From: Phyllobacterium calauticae
Lineage (GTDB): Bacteria; Pseudomonadota; Alphaproteobacteria; Rhizobiales; Rhizobiaceae
NCBI RefSeq assembly: GCF_019991125.1
Contig: NZ_JAGENB010000007.1
Span: 62,001-126,000, forward strand
Length of the DNA stretch: 64,000 bases
Direction: 5' to 3'
The notes under the pieces were generated by a model. The model was not told where the DNA came from. It was given only the letters and a program-made list of their open reading frames with translations, and did not search any database. Below, piece by piece: positions 28,515-37,435 of this stretch (within the stretch, counting starts at the first letter, position 1; each line of letters starts with the position of its first letter). Made by a program: the position numbers and the translations under genes.

Positions 28515-29771
28515 ATGAGAATCGTCTTCGCAAACCGCTATTTCCTGCCCGATCAATCGGCCACAAGCCGCATGGTATCCAGCCTGGCGTCCGCGCTTGC
28601 GCACCACGGCTTCGACGTCACGGCAATTGCAAGCCGCACACTTCACGACCATTCGGGTGTCGTTCTTCCGGCGGAAGAGATGATCGCCGGCGTTGCAGTG
28701 AAACGGCTTTGGGCCACCCGGTTCGGACGCCATCACCTGGCAGGAAGGATCGTTGATTATCTGACATTCCACCTATCGGTTTTCATATGGTGCCTGAGGT
28801 ATCTTCGCTCCGGCGACTTGTTTGTCGTTTGCACGGATCCTCCCTTGCTGTCGGTGACGACCGCCCTGCCGGCCTTGTGGCGCAACGCCAGGATAATAAA
28901 CTGGGTTATGGATCTTTTTCCCGAAGTCGCCATGGAACTGGAGATGCTTTCGAGCAAAGGCATTCCGGGGAAAATCAGCAAGATGCTGCGCAACTGGTCT
29001 ATGCGCAGGTCGACCATGATTGTCTGTCCGACCGAGATGATGGCGTCCTATTTGCAAGGCAGCGGCATTCCCGGCGATCGGATTCGTGTTATGCACCATT
29101 GGTCGGATGGCAGCGAAATCTATCCGGTTCCGCGATCAGACAATGGCCTGAGACGTCACTGGGGACTTCAGGATAAATTCGTCGTTGGCTATTCCGGCAA
29201 CTTTGGGCGGGCACATGACTTTACCACCCTGATTGAAGCTGCAGTCCTGTTGAAGGACGACAGCGATATACAGTTCCTCCTGGTCGGGGGCGGGCAACAG
29301 CGGGCACGTATCGAGGAAATTGCCCAGAAGCGTCAGTTGAAGAACATCCTGTTCAAGCCATTGCAGCCTCCGGAAAATATTTCGGAAAGCCTGAGTGCCG
29401 CCGACGCCCACATTGTCTCGCTCATTCCCAGGCTTGAGCATTGCATTGTCCCGAGCAAGTTTTACGGCATTCTGGCAGCTGGCCGCCCCACGCTCTTCGT
29501 TGGAGCGCCCGATGGGGAAGTGGCAAATGTGATTGCATCAACCCGGTGCGGAGAGGCCGTTGAAATCGGCGAAAGTCAAAAGCTTGCGACCCTGATCGTC
29601 CAACTGAAAAACTCCCCCCAGCAATGCACCCAGATGGGGTGCAACGCCCGGGACCTGCTGGAAACGGTCTATTCGCGGGACAACGCAGTGCAGTCATGGT
29701 CCGACGTCATGTCTGCGTTTCAGCAACCGGGTACGGATCCGTTGAGGTCCACCATTTTTAGGTCAGCATGA
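28515..29771 (+). CDS. Glycosyltransferase family 4 (WcaI/WbuB-like)
   Basis: 418 residues, GT-B. The N-terminal NRYFLPDQSATSRMVSSLA and the segment INWVMDLFPEVAMELEML match WcaI/WbuB-type transferases. The C-terminal domain has VVGYSGNFGRAHDFTTLIEA, LLVGGGQQRARIEE and VPSKFYGILAAGRPTLFVG. It would transfer fucose or N-acetylhexosamine to the growing repeat unit. Stop overlaps the next gene by four bases; first of three tandem GT4 genes. Confidence 0.87.
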   Translation: MRIVFANRYFLPDQSATSRMVSSLASALAHHGFDVTAIASRTLHDHSGVVLPAEEMIAGVAVKRLWATRFGRHHLAGRIVDYLTFHLSVFIWCLRYLRSGDLFVVCTDPPLLSVTTALPALWRNARIINWVMDLFPEVAMELEMLSSKGIPGKISKMLRNWSMRRSTMIVCPTEMMASYLQGSGIPGDRIRVMHHWSDGSEIYPVPRSDNGLRRHWGLQDKFVVGYSGNFGRAHDFTTLIEAAVLLKDDSDIQFLLVGGGQQRARIEEIAQKRQLKNILFKPLQPPENISESLSAADAHIVSLIPRLEHCIVPSKFYGILAAGRPTLFVGAPDGEVANVIASTRCGEAVEIGESQKLATLIVQLKNSPQQCTQMGCNARDLLETVYSRDNAVQSWSDVMSAFQQPGTDPLRSTIFRSA

Positions 29772-31015
29772 TGGGTGGAACAGTTGTCGTCAGTCAGTTG
29801 GGCGCGCGAATGCATTATGCCGTGCCCCGCATACTCGCCGCGCAAGGCCGGCTTGCTCATTTTTACACGGACATCTGCGCGACCGATAGCTGGCCCCGCG
29901 TGATCAACACGGTGCCCCGATCGATGCTCCTGCCATCCCTCAAGCGCTTGATCGGCCGCGTGCCCAAAGGTGTGGCACCAGACCTGACCTCTACCTTTCC
30001 CGCATTCGGCGTCATCTCGGCAATCCGCCGGCTCAGAGTTACAAATGTGATTGAACAGACAAAGCATGCCGTTTGGGCCGGCACCCATTTCTCACAACTG
30101 GTGGCATCCAGCGGATTTCATGGAGCAGCCGGCCTCTACGCTTTCAGCGGCGATGCTCTCGAGCAAATGCAAGCGGCCAAAGCACAGGGAATGTGGACGG
30201 CCGTGGAACAGATGATCGCGCCGCGCCAGGTCGTTGAAGAACTTGTTCAACAGGAACAACGCAGTTTTCCCGACTGGGCGGGGAAATATGAAGTGAATCG
30301 CTATGCGCAAACCTTCGCCGCACGTGAGAAGGCCGAATGGGCGCTTGCGGACATCATCATCTGTCCGTCCGAATTTGTACGCCGCAACGTCGTCGCTTCC
30401 GGCGGCCCCTCTGATCGATGCGTCGTCGTTCCCTATGGCATCGACTCTGAATTCGAAGACCGCAAGACCATTCGAACGGATGGTCCCCTGCGTGTGCTGA
30501 CCGTCGGCGAGGTGGGGTTGCGCAAGGGCTCGCCCTATGTGGCCGAGGCGGCAAGGCTGGTTGGACCATCCGCACAGTTCCGCATGGCCGGGCCAACGAT
30601 ACTGTCGGCTGACATCCGGCAGAAGCTGGCTGCTGTGGTGGAACTGCGCGGCATCATACCTCGGTCGGAGATGATAAAGGAATATCAATGGGCCGACGTC
30701 TTCCTTCTCCCTTCGATATGTGAAGGCTCCGCCACTGCGATCTACGAGGCGCTCGCCGCAGGTTTGCCGGTCATTTGTACCGAGAACGCCGGAAGCGTCG
30801 TCAGGGATGGAATAGACGGCTTCATCGTTCCTATCCGGGATAGCAGGGCGATCGCAGACGCACTCCTGCGGCTTGCAAAAAATCCGGCATTGCGTGCCCG
30901 GATGTCGAGCCAGGCAAAGGAGCGGGCTTCCGAATTCACCGTCGAGCGCTACGGCCAGCGGCTTATGGACGTTCTGGCTCCCCGTCTTCAAAAACAATTC
31001 GCGGTGGAACGATAG
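29768..31015 (+). CDS. Glycosyltransferase family 4
   Basis: 415 residues, GT-B. The donor half contains RVLTVGEVGLRKGSPYVAEA and the retaining motif PSICEGSATAIYEALAAGLP with the E-x7-E pair, then ICTENAGSVVRDGIDGFIVP. The N-terminal half is less typical (VVVSQLGARMHYAVPRILAA), which is common in acceptor domains. Start overlaps the previous gene (ATGA). Donor and acceptor unknown. Confidence 0.87.
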   Translation: MMGGTVVVSQLGARMHYAVPRILAAQGRLAHFYTDICATDSWPRVINTVPRSMLLPSLKRLIGRVPKGVAPDLTSTFPAFGVISAIRRLRVTNVIEQTKHAVWAGTHFSQLVASSGFHGAAGLYAFSGDALEQMQAAKAQGMWTAVEQMIAPRQVVEELVQQEQRSFPDWAGKYEVNRYAQTFAAREKAEWALADIIICPSEFVRRNVVASGGPSDRCVVVPYGIDSEFEDRKTIRTDGPLRVLTVGEVGLRKGSPYVAEAARLVGPSAQFRMAGPTILSADIRQKLAAVVELRGIIPRSEMIKEYQWADVFLLPSICEGSATAIYEALAAGLPVICTENAGSVVRDGIDGFIVPIRDSRAIADALLRLAKNPALRARMSSQAKERASEFTVERYGQRLMDVLAPRLQKQFAVER

Positions 31016-31076
31016 GTATGGAAATTCACCCCATGCAGCCTTTGTCTGAATGGACACCAAGCAGGAGAGTTCCGAT

Positions 31077-32255
31077 ATGCGTATAGTTCATATCATTTCT
31101 TCCATTGATCCTGCACACGGCGGCCCACAGGGCGGGTGCATCCGTCTGGCAGCTGCACAGTCCAACCAGGGCCACGATGTTCATATCGTCAGTTATGGGG
31201 GCCCAGACATACAGAGGCGGGCTTTCAAAGCCGCAGATACTGTCCCGCATTTCGCTTCGATAAAGTGGCATTTGCTGGCAGATCCGGATATGAAAGAGCG
31301 CATTCTTTGCCTGCAGGGGCGTAAGCAATTGCAGACAATTCTGGACACGGCATCCTTCGTCCATGTCCACGGTGTCTGGGAGCCGTTGCTCAAGGTGGCG
31401 GCAAAAATCGCGCATGGCAAAGGCATTCCATATTGCGTGCAACCGCACGGAATGCTCGACGTGTGGAGCTTGAAACAGAAAGCCTTCAAAAAGCGGATTG
31501 CCTTGCTTTTGGGGTATCGCGCAATGCTGAACAACGCCAAATTCATACTGGCGCTGAATGCAGACGAAGCGCAACTGCTGAAACCGCTCGAACTCGTATC
31601 GCCCAATCTCATCATTCCCAACGGGGTATTTCTGGAAGAGTTCGAAGAGCTTCCCTCGCACGGGTTCTTCAAGGAGCGGTTTCCGTTAATCGGCAACAAA
31701 CGCGTCATTTTATTTCTATCGCGGCTTCATACCAAGAAGGGGCTGGATGTCCTGGCAACGGCTTTCGCCCGCATCGCTAACTCCTATCCCGATGTTGATC
31801 TGGTTGTGGCAGGTCCGGATGGTGGCGCGCGCGAAGCGTTCATCAATCTGGTCGGCCAGTTGCACCTGAACGACCGCGTTCATTTGGTTGGCGGCCTTTA
31901 TGGCAAGGACAAGCTGCGCGCCCTGGTTGATGCCACCTGTTTTTGCCTGCCAAGTCGCCAGGAAGGCTTCAGCGTCGCCATTCTCGAAGCGCTTGCGTGT
32001 GGATTGCCGGTGGTCATCAGCGACGCCTGTCATTTTCCGGAAGTCCGGTCAGCCCGCGCCGGCGCGGTTGTAACCCTTGCACCGGATGACGTCGCATCTG
32101 GTCTTTGCGATATTCTCAGCGATGCCGGAATGGCACATGCAATGGGTCGAAACGGCCGTCAGCTTGTTCGCGACCAATATACTTGGCCGCAGATCGCCGC
32201 ATCGACGATCAATGGCTATATGGGGAGCATTCGTCCAACGCTGCCGGCCTCGTAA
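31077..32255 (+). CDS. Glycosyltransferase family 4
   Basis: 392 residues, GT-B. N-terminal MRIVHIISSIDPAHGGPQGG, donor half with VILFLSRLHTKKGLDVLATA and LPSRQEGFSVAILEALACG. AGGAGAG nine bases before ATG 31077 decides the start over the upstream in-frame ATG at 31050. It is the last gene of the GT4 triplet and converges with the acetyltransferase gene 18 bases away. Confidence 0.87.
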   Translation: MRIVHIISSIDPAHGGPQGGCIRLAAAQSNQGHDVHIVSYGGPDIQRRAFKAADTVPHFASIKWHLLADPDMKERILCLQGRKQLQTILDTASFVHVHGVWEPLLKVAAKIAHGKGIPYCVQPHGMLDVWSLKQKAFKKRIALLLGYRAMLNNAKFILALNADEAQLLKPLELVSPNLIIPNGVFLEEFEELPSHGFFKERFPLIGNKRVILFLSRLHTKKGLDVLATAFARIANSYPDVDLVVAGPDGGAREAFINLVGQLHLNDRVHLVGGLYGKDKLRALVDATCFCLPSRQEGFSVAILEALACGLPVVISDACHFPEVRSARAGAVVTLAPDDVASGLCDILSDAGMAHAMGRNGRQLVRDQYTWPQIAASTINGYMGSIRPTLPAS

Positions 32256-32273
32256 CGCAGCATAGGGCGGGGT

Positions 32274-32861
32274 TCACACCGGACCGCCACGCCGTGGCCT
32301 GACCGGTTTCGCCGGATTGCCGACATAGATCGTCCACGGATCCAAGGCGCGCGCGGCCACGGCTCTCGCACCAAGGACAGCGCCCTCCCCGATGACGACA
32401 CCGGGGCCGACAAAGGCCTCTGCAGCCACCCAGGCGTTCGCCTCGATGATGATGGATCGGCTGGTCAGCGGAAAATCACTGTCATCGACGTCATGGGTGC
32501 CGGTACACAAATGGGCACGCTGCGAGACGATCGCAAAATCCCCGAACGTTATTTCGGCGATATTGTAACAAAGCACGCCCGGCCCCATTGATGCGTGCTG
32601 TCCCATCACAAGATTGCCGGGCCACCAAATCCGCGCACTGCCGCGAACAATCGCCGTGGGGTGAATCCGTGCCCCAAAGCGCCTCAGCAACCAGATGCGC
32701 CAGCGGCTGCACGGAGAAGGGGTCCACGCGGCCAGCAGGGTCCAGCAGATCATCCAGCTCAATCGCATCAGCCGGAATCTCAGCGCGAAAGTCGCGCCAC
32801 CGAAACGGGGCAATGGCTCTCCTGATGTATCCAAGGTTGTATCGGCAAAACGTGATCGCAT
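32274..32861 (-). CDS. WcaF-like acetyltransferase (left-handed beta-helix)
   Basis: 195 residues. After a hydrophobic N-terminal region (LRFRLMRLSWMICWTLLAAW) there are hexapeptide repeats (IHPTAIVRGSARIWWPGNLV; CYNIAEITFGDFAIVSQRAH; CTGTHDVDD; IIIEANAWVAAEAFVGPGVV). The catalytic-type His is in GTHD, as in colanic-acid WcaF. It is predicted to O-acetylate a sugar of the repeat unit. AGGGAG before ATG 32861 fixes the start. Downstream of the polymerase gene, 60 bases apart, likely the same operon. Confidence 0.85.
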   Translation of the reverse strand: MRSRFADTTLDTSGEPLPRFGGATFALRFRLMRLSWMICWTLLAAWTPSPCSRWRIWLLRRFGARIHPTAIVRGSARIWWPGNLVMGQHASMGPGVLCYNIAEITFGDFAIVSQRAHLCTGTHDVDDSDFPLTSRSIIIEANAWVAAEAFVGPGVVIGEGAVLGARAVAARALDPWTIYVGNPAKPVRPRRGGPV

Positions 32862-32921
32862 CGCATTATCTCCCTTAAAACATTGCCTCAGCCGTTCAGC
32901 TGCCGATCCGACCATCCAGGC

Positions 32922-34214
32922 TTAGTGTGATACGACCGGGCGTAGATGCAGAGGCGCCGACATGACATGAGATTGCACAGGTGGCGCTTGGGATGCTGGA
33001 CGCCGCGCCCATGCGAGGGCGGGCACCAGGAAAATCAGCATATGCACCCACACAATCAGCGCCCAATCCGTCTGATGGGAAATGGCATGCATGGCGGGGA
33101 CGATCGACAGCATGTAGACAATCTGGGCCGTCGTCGCGCCGGCATTCGCGGAGACCCACAATCTTCGGACTATATAGGACAGAAGGAGAAATTTGAGGGC
33201 GCCAAAGTACCAGAAGGACTGAAAAGCGTCAGCCATTCCTGTTTCAGTAGTACCGGTCAAAGGATTGTACTCGCGCCCCAGAGAGGGAAGTGTTGCCATC
33301 AGCGCGGTTTTGAACTTGTCGCCAAAAATCTGCGCGGGAACATAGTTGAAGACAAGGCGATTCCAGTGGAACAAGCCATAGTCGAATTCCAGTGACATAT
33401 CCGTGTTGTAAACGCGCAATATGGCATTGCGCATTTCCGGTCCGCCGTTCTTCAGCAGATTGTCGAAATTGGATGTGATATCGATCCGGGAGATATCCCC
33501 CCAGATGGGTCCCGAGTTGGCGCGTGTTATGTCGCGATAATCGCTCATCGAGCTCATCAGCAACATTCCCATCACAATGCCGATGATAGCGAATGCCCGC
33601 GGCACAACCCATGATCTCTGGAACCAGTATGCCAGCACGAAGATCGCAATCAGTTCTACCGCTTCAGCCCGCTTGCCAGTCACCACTATCCGGTCGAGAT
33701 AGAATACGAGATCCACGGCAATGATGATGGCAGCCATCCAGGAAACGCGGCGTGCGAAACACAGCGCAGCGATAGCAAGGCCATAGCTCATGAACCGGGC
33801 AAAGAACAGCCATGCCACCGGAGCGCCGCTCATCTGCACGCCGACAGAAACGTCTCCGGGCAATCGGCTCAGTTTGTAGTAGAAATATGCGCCCGTAACC
33901 GACAGAAGCAATGAAACAATCAGGAGCTTCCTCTCTTCAAAGGACTGTTGAAGGAAGCGAAGCGGTTGCGCATTCTCCGACCATCCGAGCCAGCACATGA
34001 TGAGGCAAAGAATCGAGAATGCTATCGTCTTGACATAAGCCCCTTGCGGCAGGAACGGGTCAGCGGCGAGCGCTGGAATCTGCGGCAGGATAAAGCTGAA
34101 TGTGATGACGCCGACCAGAAACGGAAACTGGTAAAGCCTTTCGCGCTGCAGGAGGCCCCAGCCGATCAGCCAGAGAACGGTAGCGAGCATCAGCCATGTG
34201 AAAAGCCAGTTCAT
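32922..34214 (-). CDS. O-antigen/exopolysaccharide polymerase (Wzy-like)
   Basis: 430 residues with about 11-12 hydrophobic segments and a large hydrophilic loop at about 240-340 (SDYRDITRANSGPIWGDISR to FKTALMATLPSLGRE), the usual layout of Wzy polymerases with a periplasmic loop. No motif identifies it at family level; the call rests on topology, length and position between YdcF, glycosyltransferase and acetyltransferase genes, plus the presence of a flippase. ATG 34214 overlaps the preceding YdcF stop by four bases. Confidence 0.75.
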   Translation of the reverse strand: MNWLFTWLMLATVLWLIGWGLLQRERLYQFPFLVGVITFSFILPQIPALAADPFLPQGAYVKTIAFSILCLIMCWLGWSENAQPLRFLQQSFEERKLLIVSLLLSVTGAYFYYKLSRLPGDVSVGVQMSGAPVAWLFFARFMSYGLAIAALCFARRVSWMAAIIIAVDLVFYLDRIVVTGKRAEAVELIAIFVLAYWFQRSWVVPRAFAIIGIVMGMLLMSSMSDYRDITRANSGPIWGDISRIDITSNFDNLLKNGGPEMRNAILRVYNTDMSLEFDYGLFHWNRLVFNYVPAQIFGDKFKTALMATLPSLGREYNPLTGTTETGMADAFQSFWYFGALKFLLLSYIVRRLWVSANAGATTAQIVYMLSIVPAMHAISHQTDWALIVWVHMLIFLVPALAWARRPASQAPPVQSHVMSAPLHLRPVVSH

Positions 34215-34873
34215 GCCAGCATTCCCATGGCAAAGGTCCGGGCATCGCGTTCGCCGCGATCTTTCCACAACGAAGAACGCAACACATACCAGAGGCTCTT
34301 CGGGTACTCCTTGAAAATCTGAATACCGTCCTGCTCGACCGCGATCCGCCACATGGGAGCGTCCGGCTCAACCGGAACCGATTGCCATTGGATATTGAAC
34401 GCGATCTGTTTGAAACTGTTTAGCGCGCGGCGGGAATGAAACCAGCTGGTGACAAGAATAGCTTTACGCACCTGCATGCGTTGCAAGATGGGATTGGAGA
34501 AAAGCGCGTTCTCCCACGTGTTTCTTGACTGGCACTCAACCGTGATTGATCCGGCATCGACGCCAAATTCCAACAGGGATTTGCGTATCCAGTAGCAATC
34601 CCCGTCGCCGGTTATCAGAATTTTCTGCGCCATGCCAGCCTGCCACAAGCGCGCGGCCTGCGCGGCGCGAGCGGGCCCGTCTCCACCCAGAACAACAATA
34701 ATGTCCGCCTGGGTTGCCGGGTTGCGCACGCTCAGCAGCGTGTTGGCGAATACAATTGCCAGGGGATAGCTGCACAGGGCAAACAGTCCCAGGAAAAGGA
34801 TGGCGGCGAACCTCCAGCGGCGAACCAGACCACCGCGTCGACGCTTCGAGATGGAAGCTGGCAACGGCGTCAT
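34211..34873 (-). CDS. YdcF/DUF218 family membrane protein
   Basis: 220 residues. One N-terminal membrane helix (about 21-43: FAAILFLGLFALCSYPLAIVF) followed by a DUF218 domain: ADIIVVLGGDGPARAAQAARLW, ILITGDGDC, then ECQSRNTWENA and LVTSWFHSRRAL. DUF218 proteins (YdcF, SanA, ElyC) act in envelope/undecaprenyl-linked carbohydrate metabolism, but the reaction is not settled. ATGA overlaps join it to both the glycosyltransferase before it and the polymerase after it. Confidence 0.85.
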   Translation of the reverse strand: MTPLPASISKRRRGGLVRRWRFAAILFLGLFALCSYPLAIVFANTLLSVRNPATQADIIVVLGGDGPARAAQAARLWQAGMAQKILITGDGDCYWIRKSLLEFGVDAGSITVECQSRNTWENALFSNPILQRMQVRKAILVTSWFHSRRALNSFKQIAFNIQWQSVPVEPDAPMWRIAVEQDGIQIFKEYPKSLWYVLRSSLWKDRGERDARTFAMGMLA

Positions 34874-35703
34874 ATCGAAAGACCATGTTCGCGGCGGCGC
34901 TGCTCCTGAATCTTGATCACAATCATATACTCGTAAGCGGCGATAAGCCGGCAATAATGGTAGCCTTGCCAGCCATCCAGGAATCCGCCTCGCAACAGAT
35001 ACATATAGACAAAGCGGGCCGCTGGACGGAACGGCACCCGATAGGACAGTTCCTTGAGCGCTCTGCGGCGAGCTTCAGGAGCCGGGCTGAAAAAGTCCTT
35101 CCATGGGATGCCTCTGTCGCGCAGGATCTGCAGCGACTCCTTCGCCTCAAAGCCGGAATACCTGTTGTGTTTGTCAAACCAGGCAGTCAGGCCCTTGCTG
35201 AAACTGTAGTGGATGAAATGGGAGTTCAGCCGTCCCGTCGGACCGTCACCCACGCAACGCGAATGGCACTCGCGCTCATATCTCACCCGCTCCGGGCGGC
35301 ACAACCGCGTTATCCATGTCGGATAAAGACTGCTGTGCTTGACCCAGCGTCCCATGAACATGTTCTTGTAGCGGACGCGGAACAGCGCCTCCGGCCGGTC
35401 TGGATCACGCGCTATCGCCAGCATTTCGTCGCGTAGATCATCAGGCGTAATTTCGTCCGCGTCCGGCATGTAGACCCACGGATGCTTGAACTCTATTTCC
35501 TTGAGACCGTACATGCGCTGCCTGGTTTCAGTTTCATATTTGTGCTGATAAATCCGCGCGCCCGCCTTTCGGGCTATTTCGAGCGTTTGATCGGTGCTGA
35601 AGGAATCCAGAATGACGATGTCGTCACACCAGGACAGTGATGCCAGACAGGCCGGAAGACTTGCTTCCTCATTTAGCGTCATGATCAGGACAGATACTGA
35701 CAC
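34870..35703 (-). CDS. Glycosyltransferase family 2 (WaaE/KdtX-like)
   Basis: 277 residues. N-terminal SVSVLIMTLNEEASLPACLASL and DIVILDSFSTDQTLEIARKAG define the GT-A nucleotide-binding part; the PDADEITPDDLRDEML segment contains the DxDE metal motif, characteristic of the WaaE/KdtX group that adds glucose or similar in a beta linkage. C-terminal basic amphipathic helices suggest membrane association. First gene of the minus-strand series glycosyltransferase-YdcF-polymerase-acetyltransferase. Confidence 0.87.
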   Translation of the reverse strand: MSVSVLIMTLNEEASLPACLASLSWCDDIVILDSFSTDQTLEIARKAGARIYQHKYETETRQRMYGLKEIEFKHPWVYMPDADEITPDDLRDEMLAIARDPDRPEALFRVRYKNMFMGRWVKHSSLYPTWITRLCRPERVRYERECHSRCVGDGPTGRLNSHFIHYSFSKGLTAWFDKHNRYSGFEAKESLQILRDRGIPWKDFFSPAPEARRRALKELSYRVPFRPAARFVYMYLLRGGFLDGWQGYHYCRLIAAYEYMIVIKIQEQRRREHGLSI

Positions 35704-35725
35704 GTGAACACTCCATTCGTAGGTG

Positions 35726-36895
35726 CTAAACCGGATCCGACAATATGCCGGGTTTCGGCTGCGCCGATTGATGATTTGTGCCGAAGTTCTTGCTCGCCTC
35801 CGCGCGGAGAAGAACTGGCGAAACAGGATTGAGCTGGCCCATTGTTACCGGACGCATACGGACGGTGTTGCTGGTGCCATTCGACACGAAGACAAACGCC
35901 GAATGAATGATGACCGGTATGAACAGTCCAAATGTCATGAGGTAATTGGAGGCGCCCAACAGAATACCGACGGCCCCGACGCCACCGCAGATCGCAGACG
36001 ATGCCACAATGATGTTTGTGGTCATCGCGTGGGAATGCGACCTGTCCAGCAGCAAGTGATGCAGATGCCAGCGATCAGCCGTTAGCGGATTACGCCCCGC
36101 ATGCAGCCTTCTCACGATAAGACTGATGGTATCTGTGACCGGCACAATGACGATCCAGAGCAAGACAGGAAAGGCAATTTCGCTCTGCCGCGACAAAGTG
36201 ATGATCAAATAGGCAATGGCTGCACCCAGCGCTGTACTGCCGGCATCGCCAAGAAATATTTTGGCCCGTGCCGACCAGGGGCTTCGCATGTTGAACAGGA
36301 GAAAACCGCAAACCGCGGCGAGAAGAACGAGGCCGGAAACGCCCAGTTCTCCAAGCCCCTTATAAAACGAAAGCAGACTTATCCAGAAAAGGGCAGCTGC
36401 GGCACAACCACCTGCAAGTCCATCCACGCCATCAATCATGTTCCATGAATTGACCAGCCCAATAACGAACAGAATAGCAATGATTGTGAGGACAGGCAGC
36501 GCTGAACCAATAAGTGCCAGCGGCAGCATGTTTGCTACATAGATACTCGGTGCCGCCAGCGGGATTATCAGAATGGCGCTTGCCAAGAATTGCACAACGA
36601 GCCGCGTTCGAGCCGAAAGTTCCGTTCGATCGTCCATCACGCCGATGCCCAGGATTATCAGAATCCCGATCCAGAAACTGACCGGAAAAGGCGCTACGCC
36701 TCGGGAGAAAAGACTGACCAGAAAAAATGCGGAAAATATCGCGATCCCGCCGCACAACGGAACAACGTTTTCGTGTTGTTTTCGGCTATCCGGATAATCG
36801 ACGAGCGCCAATGTATGGGAAGCCTTTTTGAGAAATCCTATAAGCAATACCGTCATTGACAGCGTTGCAAGACAGCTGGTGAACCAGAACAACAA
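35726..36895 (-). CDS. Initiating undecaprenyl-phosphate sugar-1-phosphate transferase (WecA/MraY family)
   Basis: 389-residue integral membrane protein with about 11 helices. Signature motifs: DYPDSRKQHENVVPLCGGIA, MDDRTELSARTRLVVQF, NSWNMIDGVDGLAGG, the catalytic FLGDAGSTALGAA, and the His cluster HLHHLLLDRSHSH. It attaches the first sugar phosphate (GlcNAc-1-P type) to undecaprenyl phosphate at the inner membrane, starting each repeat unit. Probably the first gene of the leftward operon ending at 32274. Confidence 0.88.
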   Translation of the reverse strand: MLFWFTSCLATLSMTVLLIGFLKKASHTLALVDYPDSRKQHENVVPLCGGIAIFSAFFLVSLFSRGVAPFPVSFWIGILIILGIGVMDDRTELSARTRLVVQFLASAILIIPLAAPSIYVANMLPLALIGSALPVLTIIAILFVIGLVNSWNMIDGVDGLAGGCAAAALFWISLLSFYKGLGELGVSGLVLLAAVCGFLLFNMRSPWSARAKIFLGDAGSTALGAAIAYLIITLSRQSEIAFPVLLWIVIVPVTDTISLIVRRLHAGRNPLTADRWHLHHLLLDRSHSHAMTTNIIVASSAICGGVGAVGILLGASNYLMTFGLFIPVIIHSAFVFVSNGTSNTVRMRPVTMGQLNPVSPVLLRAEASKNFGTNHQSAQPKPGILSDPV

Positions 36896-37435
36896 GGTCT
36901 ACCCCCACTTGGTCGTGCATTCACCAATGCCAAGTGTCATCACCTTCATTGTTGACGTGAATGCTTTTCCCGAAAAGGTAGCGCGACGCTCGAACCAATT
37001 CCATTTAGGAGAAATGACGAGAAGGTCCGCCTGAAGTATGAGGTGGCATGGACCTTTTGAGTACGGTCACAAACATGGGTGCTATCATTTCTGCCCGGCA
37101 CCGCATTTCCTTCACATACTTCGCGAGCAAGGCCTACTAAAGCTTTGGTATAACAAGCCTATCAGACTATATTTTCCCTCCAGGTAAAAACTTTGAACTA
37201 CCGGGACTATGACCTCGGCCTGAATAAGCAAACTATCTGGCCTATCTGAAACAGATCCAAATAATCAATCTTCGTAGTCAAGTCACGCCCGCGTCACTCT
37301 CAAATAACTAAGTTAATCTTTATTAATGCCATATGGGCATTTCCACGTAGATCAATCTTATTGATTACTTGGATAAAAAATAACAGAAAAAACAAAAAAC
37401 TTGCAGGTCTATTCCTGCCAAAAATGGGGGCAAGT
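36896..37435. promoter_or_regulatory. AT-rich intergenic region at the end of the polysaccharide locus
   Basis: 540 bases between the initiating transferase gene and the second LuxR-type gene, clearly lower in GC than the coding DNA. It contains ATCAAT-CTT-ATTGAT (37351-37365), 71 bases before the regulator start, and ATGCC/GGCAT around 37326-37340. It presumably holds promoters in both directions. No gene seen. Confidence 0.4.

Noticed and set aside
30092-31060. 322-codon minus-strand frame opposite a GT4 gene
   Set aside because: Shadow of a glycosyltransferase gene with intact motifs.
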